From the NCBI RefSeq assembly GCF_002901845.1, contig NZ_PPQE01000025.1, forward strand, positions 245,658 to 309,657: a DNA stretch of 64,000 nucleotides. Reading direction: 5' to 3'. The stretch is from Staphylococcus hominis subsp. hominis. GTDB lineage: Bacteria; Bacillota; Bacilli; Staphylococcales; Staphylococcaceae. The notes under the pieces were generated by a model. That model did no database searches. It had not been told where the DNA came from and was given only the letters and a program-made list of their open reading frames with translations. Positions 50,087 to 60,490 of the stretch are shown here, piece by piece; the first letter of the stretch is position 1, and each line of letters starts with the position of its first letter. The translations under genes were made by a program, and so were the position numbers.

Positions 50087-51931
50087 ATGGGATTTTTTTC
50101 TTTGGTCATAGTCGTCGTCGCAGCATTTCTTACACCGATTATTGTTAATCGATTAAACGTCACTTTTTTACCTGTTGTCGTAGCTGAAATATTAATGGGA
50201 ATTATTATAGGAAACTCATTTTTAGGACTTGTCCACAAAGATGAAATGTTAAACATTCTTTCAACATTAGGTTTTATCTTTTTAATGTTTTTAAGTGGAC
50301 TGGAAATTGATTTTAGCGCATTTAAAAAAGACACAAGAAAGAGACAGGGTATTAATAAAAATGAAAAGAATTTACCCAGTCATTTACAATTAGCACTTAC
50401 AGTTTTTTCGTTAATAATGGTGCTTTCAATCATTTTAGCATTTGCATTTAAATGGTTAGGCTTTGTAGATGATGTATTATTAATGGTCATTATTATTTCA
50501 ACCATTTCATTGGGTGTAGTCGTGCCAACACTTAAAGAAATGAATATCATGCGTACAACAATAGGACAATTTATATTATTAGTAGCAGTATTAGCAGATT
50601 TATTTACGATGGTTTTATTAACTATTTATGGTGGAATCAATGGTGAAGGCGGAGGGTCAATTTGGCTATCTGCAATTTTAATCGTGTTTACTGCAATATT
50701 TTATTTATTAGGTTCTGTATTTAAACGGTTAAATTTTATGCAACGCTTAATGGGTGGTACAACACAAATTGGCATACGGGCCATTTTTGCATTAATCATT
50801 TTACTCGTTGCTCTTGCTGAGGGGGTTGGTGCTGAATATATATTAGGTGCTTTTTTAGCTGGTGTAGTTGTATCACTGTTAAAACCTGATGAAGAAATCA
50901 TTCATACTTTAGATTCATTTGGATACGGATTCTTTATACCGATATTCTTTATTATGGTCGGTGTAGATTTAGATATACCATCTTTAATTAAAGAACCTTC
51001 TTTACTTATTATAATTCCGATACTTATATTGTCCTTTATCGTTTCTAAGTTGATTCCTGTCTTATTTATTCGAAGATGGTTTGATACTAAAACAACCATT
51101 GCATCAGCATTTTTATTAACATCTACACTTTCGCTTGTTATTGCTGCAGCAAAAATTGCTGAAGAATTAAAAGCAATTACTTCTGAAATGTCAGGGATAT
51201 TAATATTAAGTGCAATTATTACATGTGTATTTGTACCTGTTGTATTTAAAAAATTATTCCCAATTCCAGATGAAGTGAACCGAAAAATTGATATTGCGTT
51301 AATTGGTAAAAATCAATTGACTATTCCAATTGTTCAAAATCTGACTTCACAGTTATATAATATAACGTTGTTTTACCGTAAAGATTTAAGTGATAAGCGA
51401 AATTTACCTGACAACGTGACTGTCATTGAAATTAGTGAATATGAAGAAAGTTTATTAGAGAGACTTGGCTTGTTTAATCAAGATATTGTCGTGTGTTCTG
51501 CTAATGATGATGGTTTAAATAAAAGGATAGCAAAATTAGCTAAATCTCATGGTGTAAACAGAGTTATTTGTCGACTAGAAAATAGTGGTGATGATGAAGA
51601 ATTAAAAACAGATGGTATTGAAGTATTTAGTAACTTTATTAGTAATAAAATTTTCTTAAAAGGTTTAATTGAAACACCAAATATGCTAAATATTTTAAGT
51701 AACGTTGAAACGTCACTATATGAAATTGAAATGTTGAATTATAAATATGAAAATATTCTATTACGTCATTTCCCATTTGGTGGGGATATCATATTTGTAC
51801 GTATTGTTAGAAATAATGAATCCATTGTACCACATGGAGATACGCAACTTAGATATAAAGACCGTTTAATTGTAACAGGTTCTAAAGAATATGTAGATGA
51901 ACTCAAATCTGAATTAGAATTTTATTATTAA
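50087..51931 (+). CDS. cpaA: CPA2-type cation/proton antiporter with RCK domain (CpaA)
   Basis: A 614-residue protein: about twelve membrane helices of the Na+/H+ exchanger fold (residues 1-395), then an RCK_N-like domain (IDIALIGKNQL, about 400-520) and an RCK_C domain (MLNYKYENILLRHF to the end). The S. aureus orthologue at this locus, CpaA, was identified as a c-di-AMP receptor through its RCK_C domain and moves K+ or Na+ against H+. GGGGGATGAA precedes the ATG. It closes the relQ-nadK-rluD-like-mgtE run and is followed by an unusually long hairpin. Confidence 0.9.
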   Translation: MGFFSLVIVVVAAFLTPIIVNRLNVTFLPVVVAEILMGIIIGNSFLGLVHKDEMLNILSTLGFIFLMFLSGLEIDFSAFKKDTRKRQGINKNEKNLPSHLQLALTVFSLIMVLSIILAFAFKWLGFVDDVLLMVIIISTISLGVVVPTLKEMNIMRTTIGQFILLVAVLADLFTMVLLTIYGGINGEGGGSIWLSAILIVFTAIFYLLGSVFKRLNFMQRLMGGTTQIGIRAIFALIILLVALAEGVGAEYILGAFLAGVVVSLLKPDEEIIHTLDSFGYGFFIPIFFIMVGVDLDIPSLIKEPSLLIIIPILILSFIVSKLIPVLFIRRWFDTKTTIASAFLLTSTLSLVIAAAKIAEELKAITSEMSGILILSAIITCVFVPVVFKKLFPIPDEVNRKIDIALIGKNQLTIPIVQNLTSQLYNITLFYRKDLSDKRNLPDNVTVIEISEYEESLLERLGLFNQDIVVCSANDDGLNKRIAKLAKSHGVNRVICRLENSGDDEELKTDGIEVFSNFISNKIFLKGLIETPNMLNILSNVETSLYEIEMLNYKYENILLRHFPFGGDIIFVRIVRNNESIVPHGDTQLRYKDRLIVTGSKEYVDELKSELEFYY

Positions 51932-51938
51932 TCCATTT

Positions 51939-52014
51939 AAAAGAGAGGACAAAATAAAGGGTATCTTTGAAAAATAACATAAAAAGATACATTACTTTGT
52001 GTACCTCTCTTTTT
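51939..52014 (+). terminator. Long multi-tier terminator hairpin after cpaA
   Basis: Three nested stems: AAAGAGAGG (about 51939-51948) with CCTCTCTTT (52004-52012), ACAAA with TTTGT, and GTATCTTT (51961-51968) with AAAGATAC (51983-51990). A T-rich tail follows. Confidence 0.75.
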
Positions 52015-52136
52015 ATTGAGATGATTTGAAAATTTATTATTACTTTATTAAATATTATTAACAATGGTAAAATATGTATGTTAAAAACGTTTATAATGAA
52101 CGGATTAATATAAAGTAATATAAGGAGATAATTTAT

Positions 52137-52907
52137 ATGATTAATTTAGAAAATAAAACCTTTGTCATTATGGGTATCGCTAACAAACGTAGTATTGGTT
52201 TTGGCGTAGCTAAAGTATTAGACGAATTAGGCGCGCATCTCGTATTTACATATCGTAAAGAACGTAGTAAAAAAGAATTAGAAAAATTATTAGATCAATT
52301 AAATCAAAAAGAGCATCATCTTTATCAAATAGATGTTCAAAAAGATGAAGATGTCATTAATGGCTTTGCGAAAATCGGTGAAGAAGTTGGAAATATTGAT
52401 GGCGTCTATCATTCAATTGCATTTGCTAATATGGAAGATTTACGTGGTCGTTTTTCTGAAACATCTCGTGAAGGATTCCTACTTGCACAAGATATTAGTT
52501 CATATTCATTAACAATTGTAGCTCATGAAGCGAAAAAAATTATGCCGAATGGTGGTAGTATTGTAGCTACAACTTATTTAGGCGGAGAATTTGCAATTCA
52601 AAACTATAATGTGATGGGTGTAGCAAAAGCAAGTCTTGAAGCAAATGTTAAATATTTAGCATATGATTTAGGCCCAGATAATATTCGAGTCAATGCAATT
52701 TCTGCTGGACCAATTCGTACATTAAGTGCTAAAGGTGTAGGTGGATTGAATTTAATTCTTAAAGAAGTTGAAGAACGTGCACCGTTAAGACGTAATGTAG
52801 ATCAAGAAGAAGTGGGTAAAACTGCTGCTTATTTATTAAGTGATTTTTCAAGTGGTGTAACTGGAGAAAATATCCACGTAGATAGTGGTTTCCACGCAAT
52901 TAAATAA
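52137..52907 (+). CDS. fabI: Enoyl-ACP reductase (triclosan target)
   Basis: FabI reduces trans-2-enoyl-ACP with NADPH, the last step of each elongation cycle. The 256-residue SDR protein has MGIANKRSIGFGVAKVLDELGA for cofactor binding, HSIAFANMEDLRG, and the Tyr-x6-Lys active site QNYNVMGVAKAS (about Y157, K164). AAGGAG precedes the ATG. A TATAAT lies at 52092-52097. No FapR palindrome like that of fabHF is seen upstream. Confidence 0.96.
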   Translation: MINLENKTFVIMGIANKRSIGFGVAKVLDELGAHLVFTYRKERSKKELEKLLDQLNQKEHHLYQIDVQKDEDVINGFAKIGEEVGNIDGVYHSIAFANMEDLRGRFSETSREGFLLAQDISSYSLTIVAHEAKKIMPNGGSIVATTYLGGEFAIQNYNVMGVAKASLEANVKYLAYDLGPDNIRVNAISAGPIRTLSAKGVGGLNLILKEVEERAPLRRNVDQEEVGKTAAYLLSDFSSGVTGENIHVDSGFHAIK

Positions 52908-53187
52908 GTTTAAATTGAAAAATAGTTATAAGATATATGATAAATCTAAGAGTCTGAGACAATGAGTTGTCTTAGACTTTTTTTATAAATCGACAGTTGA
53001 TGACTGAATTGAAAATGCATTTGTATCAAGCTTTATTCAATTTCAGTTCCAAGGCTAGAACATAGAAACTTTCAATAAGAACATCTACGTTCAACGCAAA
53101 TTGGGGAGGCATTGATGATGTGGAACAGCGACTTAAAAATGAATTTTATCCCTCTTCTAGCTTTATATTATTCAATGTGATATGACA
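52908..53187 (+). repeat. Region after fabI: terminator plus copy B of the dispersed repeat
   Basis: GTCTGAGACA (52952-52961) pairs with TGTCTTAGAC (52968-52977) and is followed by T7, terminating fabI. The sequence through about 53110 aligns with the region after pgi (10232-10372), with a roughly 15-20 base insertion in this copy. No coding frame is evident; further sequence to 53187 is AT-rich. Confidence 0.65.
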
Positions 53188-53223
53188 TAAAAAAAACTGC
53201 GAATAGAATATGTTCTATCCGCA
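53188..53223 (-). terminator. Terminator of the AI-2E family gene
   Basis: On the minus strand TGCGGATAGAA (53223-53213) pairs with TTCTATTCGCA (53208-53198), one G-T pair, followed by U8. Confidence 0.85.
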
Positions 53224-53253
53224 ATAAGTAATTAAAAAGCATTAATAATTAAT

Positions 53254-54339
53254 TTAATCTTTAACATCGCTATTTGCTTTATCAATGATACGTTGACGAT
53301 ACTTAAATACATTTCTTGCTATTGTTTTTAATACTGCATAAAGTGGAACAGCAATTAAAATAAGTGTGAATCCTCCTAAATCACCCGCTGCTAAGATAAC
53401 AACAATGATTGTAAGTGGATGAATACTTAGTGATTTACCCATGACGTTAGGTGTGATGACATTACCTTCAAGTTGTTGTGCAATTAATGTAACAACACAG
53501 ACCCAAATAAATGTTGATGGACCATCGATAATCCCTAATATTGCAGCAGGCGCAAATGATAACCAAGGTCCTAAAAATGGGATTAAGTTTGCTACACCAG
53601 CGAATAATACAAGCAATGGTGTATAAGGTAACCCAATAAGGCTATAACCAATATAAAGAATAACACCTAAGATGAAACTAACAGTAACTTGACCTTGAAT
53701 ATACGATTTTAAGGTATAATTTAAATCTTTAAGTAAATCAACAACAAAAACTTTACGTTCTCCTTTGAAAAATTTACCAATTGCTGGAATAAATTTTTCA
53801 TGATCTTTTAACATATAAATCAAGAAGAACGGTACCATAATCAATAAGAAAATGGTTGAAATAAGAGATGTGATATAAGTGATTGAATTTGCTAATATAC
53901 CAGTTAAACTATCACTGATTGATTTCATTGCTGAATTAATTTTCGCTGTTACATCACTTGGTAATTTATCCATTTGATTTAATGAGAAATTAACCACTTG
54001 TTCTGCATCACGTTGTAAAGTTGGTGTTGCTTTGATTAAATTATTAACATTAGAAATAATAATAGGAGCAATGAAAGCTACTACGATAGCGATAATAGCG
54101 ATTAATACGATAAAGATAGTTAAAATACTTGCCCAACGTGGGAAACCCCATTTTTCCAAAAGTGTTTGAAAAGGTAAGCAGATATAAAATAAAAATCCAC
54201 TTAATAAGAATGGAAGAAACACTGAACCTATAATAGTTGCTATAGGTGTAAATACACTATGCACTTCCATAAATAACTTTATAAGTACGAACAGGATGAT
54301 TAAGAAAATTCCAGTTCGAAACCATACTTTATTAAGCAT
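53254..54339 (-). CDS. AI-2E family transporter (PerM-like permease)
   Basis: A 361-residue membrane protein with about eight helices, a large soluble loop (about residues 75-150, predicted helical), and the conserved core FAGVANLIPFLGPWLSFAPAAILG and VITPNVMGKSLSIHPLTIIVVILAAG that define the family. Members include exporters of autoinducer-2 and Na+/H+ antiporters; the substrate here is unknown. The ATG at 54339 follows AGGAGGAAG by 7 bases; an upstream frame to 54366 is translated from inside that site and is rejected. Confidence 0.85.
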   Translation of the reverse strand: MLNKVWFRTGIFLIILFVLIKLFMEVHSVFTPIATIIGSVFLPFLLSGFLFYICLPFQTLLEKWGFPRWASILTIFIVLIAIIAIVVAFIAPIIISNVNNLIKATPTLQRDAEQVVNFSLNQMDKLPSDVTAKINSAMKSISDSLTGILANSITYITSLISTIFLLIMVPFFLIYMLKDHEKFIPAIGKFFKGERKVFVVDLLKDLNYTLKSYIQGQVTVSFILGVILYIGYSLIGLPYTPLLVLFAGVANLIPFLGPWLSFAPAAILGIIDGPSTFIWVCVVTLIAQQLEGNVITPNVMGKSLSIHPLTIIVVILAAGDLGGFTLILIAVPLYAVLKTIARNVFKYRQRIIDKANSDVKD

Positions 54340-54609
54340 AGACTTACTTCCTCCTAAAGTAATCAATTCATTAGTAATAAGTATATCTTAAATAAGAGAT
54401 GTTAAAAAGGAAAAATTTATTAACTAAAAAATAATTATATTATAATATTTAATTGTATAAAAATATATGAGCTTAATTAAACAATTCCTAATTCTCTTAA
54501 AAAAGTATATAGAATCTAAAATAAAAAAGCTTATTATAAACGTTTATATCACTGTCACTAATAAATAAAATTGATACAATATGAATATATATGAAGGAGA
54601 GAGGATAAT

Positions 54610-55365
54610 ATGGAAGAATTTAAAGCTGGAAAAATTAATAAATATATTTTAAATAGTAAAATTCTAGAAAGAGATATCACATTGTCGATTTATCTTCCAG
54701 AAGATTTTACTGAATTATTTAAGTCTCAGGTGATTATTTGTTTTGATGGATTGGACTTTTTCCGATTTGGAAGGATTCAGCGTGAATATGAACGTCTAAA
54801 AAAAGAAGAACGTATTGAACGTGCTATTATTGTTGGATTTCATTATGAAGATGTTGAGAAACGTAGAGAAGAGTTTCATCCTCAAGGTAGTCGTAGTGAA
54901 AAGACGATTCAGTCAGTAGTTAAAGAACTTTTACCTTTCATTGATCAAACGTTTCCTACATATAAAGTGGGAAATTCTAGATTATTAATAGGAGATAGTT
55001 TAGCTGGAAGTATTGCCTTTCTTACTTCATTGACTTATCCTTCAATATTTAGTCAAATAGCTATGTTTAGTCCGCACTCAGATCATACTGTTCTTGAAAA
55101 ATTTGAGACATGTAAGCAACGTAATCGATTAACAATTTGGCATGCGATTGGTAGAGATGAAGTCGATTTTAAATTACCAACGACTGGTGAGCAAGCTGAT
55201 TTTTTAACTCCAAATAGAAAGCTATCAAACCTTATTGAACAAGATGAGTGTGTCACTTACGTCTACAATGAATTTAATGGTAGTCATAATTGGAAATCAT
55301 GGAAACCTATGATCGGAGATATTCTCTATTATTTTTTAAATAATAATCATAGTACATATGAATAG
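54610..55365 (+). CDS. Esterase D-like alpha/beta hydrolase (YjcH type)
   Basis: A 251-residue alpha/beta hydrolase of the putative esterase (Fes/EstD-like) family. The nucleophile elbow is LLIGDSLAGSIAF (Ser near residue 134), IICFDGLDFFRFG marks the early strand, and NGSHNWKSWKP near the end holds the likely catalytic histidine. Bacillus YjcH, next to yjcG, is the same type, and some relatives hydrolyse siderophore esters; I do not assign a substrate. GGAGAGAGG precedes the ATG. A 14-bp palindrome lies 60 bases upstream. Confidence 0.8.
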   Translation: MEEFKAGKINKYILNSKILERDITLSIYLPEDFTELFKSQVIICFDGLDFFRFGRIQREYERLKKEERIERAIIVGFHYEDVEKRREEFHPQGSRSEKTIQSVVKELLPFIDQTFPTYKVGNSRLLIGDSLAGSIAFLTSLTYPSIFSQIAMFSPHSDHTVLEKFETCKQRNRLTIWHAIGRDEVDFKLPTTGEQADFLTPNRKLSNLIEQDECVTYVYNEFNGSHNWKSWKPMIGDILYYFLNNNHSTYE

Positions 55366-55470
55366 TCTACATATCTTTTTTGAAAGCCTTTTCAAAAAAC
55401 GTTGTATCTAATAACGTATTAAATAGAATTTTGATATAATAGAAGTATGTTAAACAAAGGAGGAATTTCA

Positions 55471-55980
55471 ATGAAGATAGGATTAGCACTTATTCCGGCA
55501 CAATCATTTCAAAATGAAGTAGATGGCTATCGTAAGCGTTATGATACGGAGTATGCACGTATTATGCCACATATTACGATTAAACCTCACTTTGAACTTA
55601 AAGAAACAGAATTAGATTCATTTAAAGACGAAGTTAAACAAAAATTAGATGGATTTAAACCTGTAGAGGTCCACGTGACAAAAGCTTCAAGCTTTAAACC
55701 GACAAATAATGTTATTTATTTTAAAGTTGAAAAAACAGAAGAATTAGAAAATTTATTTAATACATTTAATACTGAATCATTTTATGGTAAAGCTGAACAT
55801 CCATTCGTTCCTCATTTTACGATTGCTCAAGGTTTAACGAGTCAAGAATTTGAAGATATATTTGGTCAAGTGAAGCTTGCAGGAGTAGATCATAGAGAAA
55901 CCATCGATGAACTTTCATTGTTACATTACAATGAAGATGAAGATAGATGGAACATTGTTGATAGTTTTAAACTAGCATGA
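55471..55980 (+). CDS. 2H phosphoesterase superfamily protein (YjcG type)
   Basis: A 169-residue protein of the 2H (LigT-like) phosphoesterase superfamily with both H-x-T motifs: [10 protein letters not shown] at residue 34 and VPHFTIAQG near residue 115. Related enzymes cut or form 2'-5' or cyclic phosphodiester bonds in RNA; the true substrate of YjcG is unknown. AAAGGAGG lies ahead of the ATG at 55471, while an in-frame ATG at 55447 would lack one. It follows the YjcH-like gene after about 100 bases. Confidence 0.87.
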   Translation: MKIGLALIPAQSFQNEVDGYRKRYDTEYARIMPHITIKPHFELKETELDSFKDEVKQKLDGFKPVEVHVTKASSFKPTNNVIYFKVEKTEELENLFNTFNTESFYGKAEHPFVPHFTIAQGLTSQEFEDIFGQVKLAGVDHRETIDELSLLHYNEDEDRWNIVDSFKLA

Positions 55981-55990
55981 TATGTATATA

Positions 55991-56030
55991 AAAAAGAAGT
56001 CAAAACTAAAATGTTTTGACTTCTTTTTTT
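55991..56030. terminator. Bidirectional terminator between the YjcG-like gene and ltaA
   Basis: AAAAAGAAGTCAAAAC (55991-56006) pairs with GTTTTGACTTCTTTTT (56013-56028); A and T runs flank both sides. The ltaA stop lies at its edge. Confidence 0.88.
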
Positions 56031-57225
56031 AAGAATATTTTTGATGCTTTTTACTTTTGATAAAATAAATGCCATAAAAAATAGCGAGTAATAGAAAAAT
56101 GAAAGCTGAGACATAGAATGTATTATTTAATCCATTTGAGAATTGAGCGATAAGGCCTCCGAAAAGAGGACCAATCATTGAACCAAAGCCTTGGACACTA
56201 TTAAATACACCCCAAGTTTCTTCTTGTTCAGACGGATCGATATGTCCAGCCATAAAAGTATTCCAAGCAGGTAATAAAATGCCATACATTAAACCTATAA
56301 AGGCGGCAACTATCCATACAACAATAATATTGTTAACTAGTGAGAGACCAAAAATAAATAGCGTAAACAATATGAATCCTACAAAAATAACGGCATACAT
56401 AAAGCCAGTGCTATTTTTATCGATTATTTTAGATAAAAATAACATTGATATTGCACAACCAATACCACCAATAGCGATAGCAACAGTATATTCAATAGTT
56501 GTTACCCCCACAACTTTTGTAGCATACGTCGGCAATATTGGAAGCAAAGCTGATATTGAAGCACCTTGCAACAAAATACCTGGGAATAAAATCATATGAC
56601 GCTTCATTACTTCTACGATTTGACCTAATTGTTCTTTTACAGGTTTAGTATCGTAATTTGTGAGTTTTACATCTACAAAATAATAAAGTATCCATGCAAT
56701 AATGACGACAAGAGACATCGTGAATGCAAAACGCGTTGGATGTATTTTGACTAGAACATTCATAAACGCCCAGCCTACAAGCAAACCTAATAACCATGCA
56801 AAATATACATAACCCATTTGTTTGCCACGTTGACTTTCTTCCACACTAGATAACATGATTACCCATATTGGACTGACTGCAATTCCTAGCATAATTGCAC
56901 TAATAATGATAATGATAGGATTAGCTGGAAAGAAAATAATTAGAAACAAGCTTAAAAAAGCTAATAAAAAACCTAAATTAAGGACAATTTTAGTTCCAAA
57001 TTTCTTTAATAAAAAACCAATCACAAAGTTTGTAGCTGCATCTGAAATAAAATGAATAGATAACGCTGCTGAAGTCACAGCTACAGCGATAGAGGTTACA
57101 GTAGGTAAATAGTTAACATAACTTAATACATACATTCCCCTAGCAAATTCCATTAAAAATAAAATAACGAGCATTATTTTAAAGTTTTTACTTATGCTTT
57201 TATTGTTTGACAAAGAACTTAGCAT
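56029..57225 (-). CDS. ltaA: Glycolipid flippase LtaA
   Basis: LtaA is a proton-coupled MFS protein that flips diglucosyl-diacylglycerol across the membrane to anchor lipoteichoic acid. The 398-residue protein has twelve membrane helices, with [25 protein letters not shown] at the start, the A-loop region [15 protein letters not shown], and [25 protein letters not shown] in the C-terminal half. The start at 57225 follows GAAAGGTG by 8 bases. It overlaps the 3' end of ugtP by 26 bases, so the two glycolipid genes are coupled. Confidence 0.94.
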   Translation of the reverse strand: MLSSLSNNKSISKNFKIMLVILFLMEFARGMYVLSYVNYLPTVTSIAVAVTSAALSIHFISDAATNFVIGFLLKKFGTKIVLNLGFLLAFLSLFLIIFFPANPIIIIISAIMLGIAVSPIWVIMLSSVEESQRGKQMGYVYFAWLLGLLVGWAFMNVLVKIHPTRFAFTMSLVVIIAWILYYFVDVKLTNYDTKPVKEQLGQIVEVMKRHMILFPGILLQGASISALLPILPTYATKVVGVTTIEYTVAIAIGGIGCAISMLFLSKIIDKNSTGFMYAVIFVGFILFTLFIFGLSLVNNIIVVWIVAAFIGLMYGILLPAWNTFMAGHIDPSEQEETWGVFNSVQGFGSMIGPLFGGLIAQFSNGLNNTFYVSAFIFLLLAIFYGIYFIKSKKHQKYS

Positions 57226-58378
57226 ATAATGGCACCTTTCCATAAATTTCTTGCTGTTGAGATGAATGATTGAGCATATTCAATAAATCGATACAAAGTC
57301 GATGAGTTGAATAATCTACTCTATCCTGACGCATTGTATTTATCATTAAAGTTAATTTGTTCGAATCATGTGTTAATTCAGAGACAATATCAATTGCATC
57401 TTCAGGAGTATTAGCAATTCTACCATACCCTTTTTCTTGGAAATAATACGCATTTTCTAGTTCTTGTCCTGGAGCAGGATTTAAGAAAATCATTGGGATA
57501 CTTCTTGTCAAACCTTCGGATATCGTAATCCCACCTGGTTTAGTAATCATTAATTGACTTGAAGCCATCCATTCATTCATATGTTTTGTATATCCTAAAA
57601 TGAGAACGTTGTCGTAAGATTTAAATCTGGCTTCCAAATTACGTTTAAGTCCTTTACTTCTACCACAAATCATAACGACTTGAGAATGAGGACTTTTTTC
57701 TAAGATACGTTCTATCATATGTTCAAAACCTTTTGATACTCCAAAAGCACCTGCAGACATAAGGATAGTATTTTTTTTAGGATCTAAATGATATTTTTTT
57801 AGCCAAGCCTGTTGATCAATATCCGCTTCAAATTTATCAGAAATAGGGATACCCGTGACTTTAATTAAAGATGCCGGTACACCAACGTTTACGAAGTCTT
57901 CTTTTGTATCTTTAGTAGCTACATAATATCTATGAGAATTTGGAGTAATCCAGTTTTTTTGTAGACGATAATCCGTCATGACTGTTGCAATAGGGATACG
58001 CATGTTAAATTGTTCAGTTAATACTGACATCACGGGCGTTGGAAAAGTCATTAAAATCAAGTCAGGCTTTTCTTTTAAAAGTAGGTTAATCAGTTTATTT
58101 AAACCATAGTATTTATAAAAACATTTATCTAATTCATCTGGTCGACTATAATAAAAGTTTTTATACATATTTCTAAAATATTTAAAGCTATTGATATACC
58201 ATTTTTTACAAATAGACGTAAGGATGGGATGTGCTTCCATAAATAAATCATGCTCAATAACAGAAATATGAGGTAGATTCATGTCATTCAATTGATTGAC
58301 AATACTTTGTGTCACTTGTAAATGACCGTTTCCAAATGATCCAGTGATAATCAATATCTTTTTATTTTGAGTAACCAT
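57200..58378 (-). CDS. ugtP: Processive diacylglycerol beta-glucosyltransferase
   Basis: UgtP (YpfP) adds two glucose units from UDP-glucose to diacylglycerol, giving the LTA anchor lipid. The 392-residue GT28/MGDG-synthase-type enzyme shows [14 protein letters not shown] for lipid-acceptor binding at the N-terminus and the UDP-sugar site in [13 protein letters not shown] and [11 protein letters not shown] in the C-terminal Rossmann domain. GGAGGGTGA precedes the ATG. It heads the ugtP-ltaA operon on the minus strand, divergent from murE. Confidence 0.95.
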   Translation of the reverse strand: MVTQNKKILIITGSFGNGHLQVTQSIVNQLNDMNLPHISVIEHDLFMEAHPILTSICKKWYINSFKYFRNMYKNFYYSRPDELDKCFYKYYGLNKLINLLLKEKPDLILMTFPTPVMSVLTEQFNMRIPIATVMTDYRLQKNWITPNSHRYYVATKDTKEDFVNVGVPASLIKVTGIPISDKFEADIDQQAWLKKYHLDPKKNTILMSAGAFGVSKGFEHMIERILEKSPHSQVVMICGRSKGLKRNLEARFKSYDNVLILGYTKHMNEWMASSQLMITKPGGITISEGLTRSIPMIFLNPAPGQELENAYYFQEKGYGRIANTPEDAIDIVSELTHDSNKLTLMINTMRQDRVDYSTHRLCIDLLNMLNHSSQQQEIYGKVPLYAKFFVKQ

Positions 58379-58758
58379 TAATAGTCACCCTCCAATAATT
58401 TAAGTTTAATCCATCGAATGATGTATTACAGTAAAAAATACATACTAGTATAAAGAATATGTATTTCATTCAAGGAAGTCATAAAATTCATTTATAGTGA
58501 ATTATAGCATATTCGAACAATGATTACTTTAACTTTATACCCTTATCCTAGCACTAATAAAGTGAAATGTAGGAGGCTTACACTAAGATAAGAAAAAATT
58601 TATAAATAATTAACTTAGAATTAATATTAATAATACAGAACATACAAAAGTTATTTGATTTTAAGTAGTTCAGAATTTACTTTTTTAGGTGAGAATAAAT
58701 TTATCAACAACTTTAAAATGTGTATAATAGAGATATTGAAAAAAAGGAGCGATACATT
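58379..58758. promoter_or_regulatory. ugtP/murE divergent intergenic region with murE promoter
   Basis: Mostly AT-rich with no coding frame. The murE promoter is visible as TTTATC (58700-58705), 17-base spacer, TATAAT (58723-58728), giving a leader of about 25 bases with AAGGAGCG before the TTG start. I see no recognisable operator. Confidence 0.6.
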
Positions 58759-60243
58759 TTGAATGCGAATGAGTTGTTCAATAAAATAAGAGTTAAACAA
58801 GTTATAGGAACTTTAGATATAGATATCACTGATATTACTACAGATTCACGAACTGCTAGTGGAGAAAGTATCTTTGTAGCTTCCAAAGGATATACCGTAG
58901 ATAGTCATAGATTTTGTCAAAATGTCATTGACCAAGGAACTAAAATTATAGTTGTAAACCGTAAGCAAGAAGTTAAAGGAGAAGTAACACAAGTTATTGT
59001 ACCTGATACTTTAAGAGTAGCCAGTATATTAGCGCATACATTATTTGATTATCCAAGTCAACAACTCACTACCTTTGGGGTCACTGGTACAAATGGTAAA
59101 ACTTCAATCGCGACGATGATTCACTTAATTTACAGGGGATTAGACAAAAATAGTGCATATTTAGGTACGAATGGATTTCAAATTAATGAAGAAAAAACAA
59201 AGGGGGCAAATACTACTCCTGAAACTGTATTGCTTACTAAGAAAATTAAGCAAGCTGTAGACAGTAAAGCTGAAGCAATGACTATGGAAGTCTCAAGTCA
59301 CGGATTAGCTCTAGGACGATTAAGAGGGGTAGAATTTGATGTAGCTATTTTTTCAAATTTAACCCAAGATCATTTAGACTTTCATGGCACAATGGAAGCT
59401 TATGGACATGCAAAATCGTTACTATTTAGTCAATTAGGTGAAGATTTATCAAAAGAAAAGTATGTGGTATTAAATAATGATGATGATTTCTCTAAATATT
59501 TAGAAACGGTAACACCATTTGAAATATTGACATATGGTATAGACAATGAAGCACAGTTTATGGCTCAAAATATCAAAGAATCTTTACAAGGTGTACAATT
59601 TGATTTTGCTACTCCATTTGGCACGTATCATGTTTCATCACCATATGTAGGTAAATTTAATATCTCAAATCTTATGGCAGCTATGATAGCAGTTTGGAGT
59701 AAAGGAGTCGGTTTCAAAGATATTGTAGAAGTGGTGAAATCTTTAGAACCTGTTGAAGGGCGTCTAGAGGTTTTAGACCCATCACTTCCAATCGATTTAA
59801 TTATTGATTATGCACATACTGCTGATGGTATGAATAAACTGATTGATGCAGTGCAACCTTTTGTTAAACAAAAGCTCATCTTTTTAGTAGGCATGGCTGG
59901 CGAACGTGATTTAACAAAAACGCCTGAAATGGGGGCTGTTGCATGTCGAGCAGACTATGTGATTTTTACACCTGACAATCCAGCAGATGACGATCCTAAA
60001 ATGTTGACTGCAGAACTTGCTAAAGGTGCAACGCATAATAACTATATAGAATTTGAAGATCGAGCTGAAGGTATTAAACATGCTATCGAAGTCGCGAATC
60101 CAGGTGATACAGTTGTACTTGCTTCTAAAGGTAGAGAACCTTATCAAATTATGCCAGGACACGTGAAAGTGCCACATCGTGACGATTTAATTGGTTTAGA
60201 AGCTGCGTATAAAAAGTTTGGAAAATCCAACTATGATCATTAA
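58759..60243 (+). CDS. murE: UDP-MurNAc-tripeptide synthetase (L-lysine adding)
   Basis: MurE adds the third stem residue to UDP-MurNAc-L-Ala-D-Glu in peptidoglycan synthesis. The 494-residue protein has the [11 protein letters not shown] uridine-binding region, the ATP loop [12 protein letters not shown], the [16 protein letters not shown] signature, and the specificity loop [14 protein letters not shown]: staphylococcal lysine-adding enzymes have this DNP-x-DDP form where diaminopimelate enzymes have DNPR. The start is TTG at 58759 with AAGGAGCG 8-10 bases ahead, giving the same length as S. aureus MurE; an ATG at 58720 lies upstream of the transcription start. Confidence 0.95.
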   Translation: MNANELFNKIRVKQVIGTLDIDITDITTDSRTASGESIFVASKGYTVDSHRFCQNVIDQGTKIIVVNRKQEVKGEVTQVIVPDTLRVASILAHTLFDYPSQQLTTFGVTGTNGKTSIATMIHLIYRGLDKNSAYLGTNGFQINEEKTKGANTTPETVLLTKKIKQAVDSKAEAMTMEVSSHGLALGRLRGVEFDVAIFSNLTQDHLDFHGTMEAYGHAKSLLFSQLGEDLSKEKYVVLNNDDDFSKYLETVTPFEILTYGIDNEAQFMAQNIKESLQGVQFDFATPFGTYHVSSPYVGKFNISNLMAAMIAVWSKGVGFKDIVEVVKSLEPVEGRLEVLDPSLPIDLIIDYAHTADGMNKLIDAVQPFVKQKLIFLVGMAGERDLTKTPEMGAVACRADYVIFTPDNPADDDPKMLTAELAKGATHNNYIEFEDRAEGIKHAIEVANPGDTVVLASKGREPYQIMPGHVKVPHRDDLIGLEAAYKKFGKSNYDH

Positions 60244-60490
60244 GCAACTTTCTGAACAAAATGAAATAATCAATGTCTATCTATATGAACACGTGCATCA
60301 TTCTTATTATATGATAGCTATTCCAGATATGTTTTGGTCTGTAGAATTAAATGCACAACTCAATGAACAGGAAATAAATGAAGAGTTAATAATGCAATTA
60401 TTTACATTTAAAGAAGAAAGTGAAGCATTGCGTATAGCTTCTCAGTTATCTAAGTGGATAATAAAGGATTTAAAGGAGAATAATGAATGA
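60233..60490 (+). CDS. Small conserved protein between murE and prfC (YueH-like)
   Basis: An 85-residue soluble acidic protein starting [20 protein letters not shown], with a conserved aromatic stretch [15 protein letters not shown] and a helical C-terminus. It resembles what staphylococcal genomes carry here under the YueH-family name; that label is from memory and uncertain, and no function is known. The start lies within the last 11 bases of murE and there is no strong ribosome site, so translational coupling is probable. Its own end overlaps the prfC start (ATGA). Confidence 0.7.
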   Translation: MIIKQLSEQNEIINVYLYEHVHHSYYMIAIPDMFWSVELNAQLNEQEINEELIMQLFTFKEESEALRIASQLSKWIIKDLKENNE

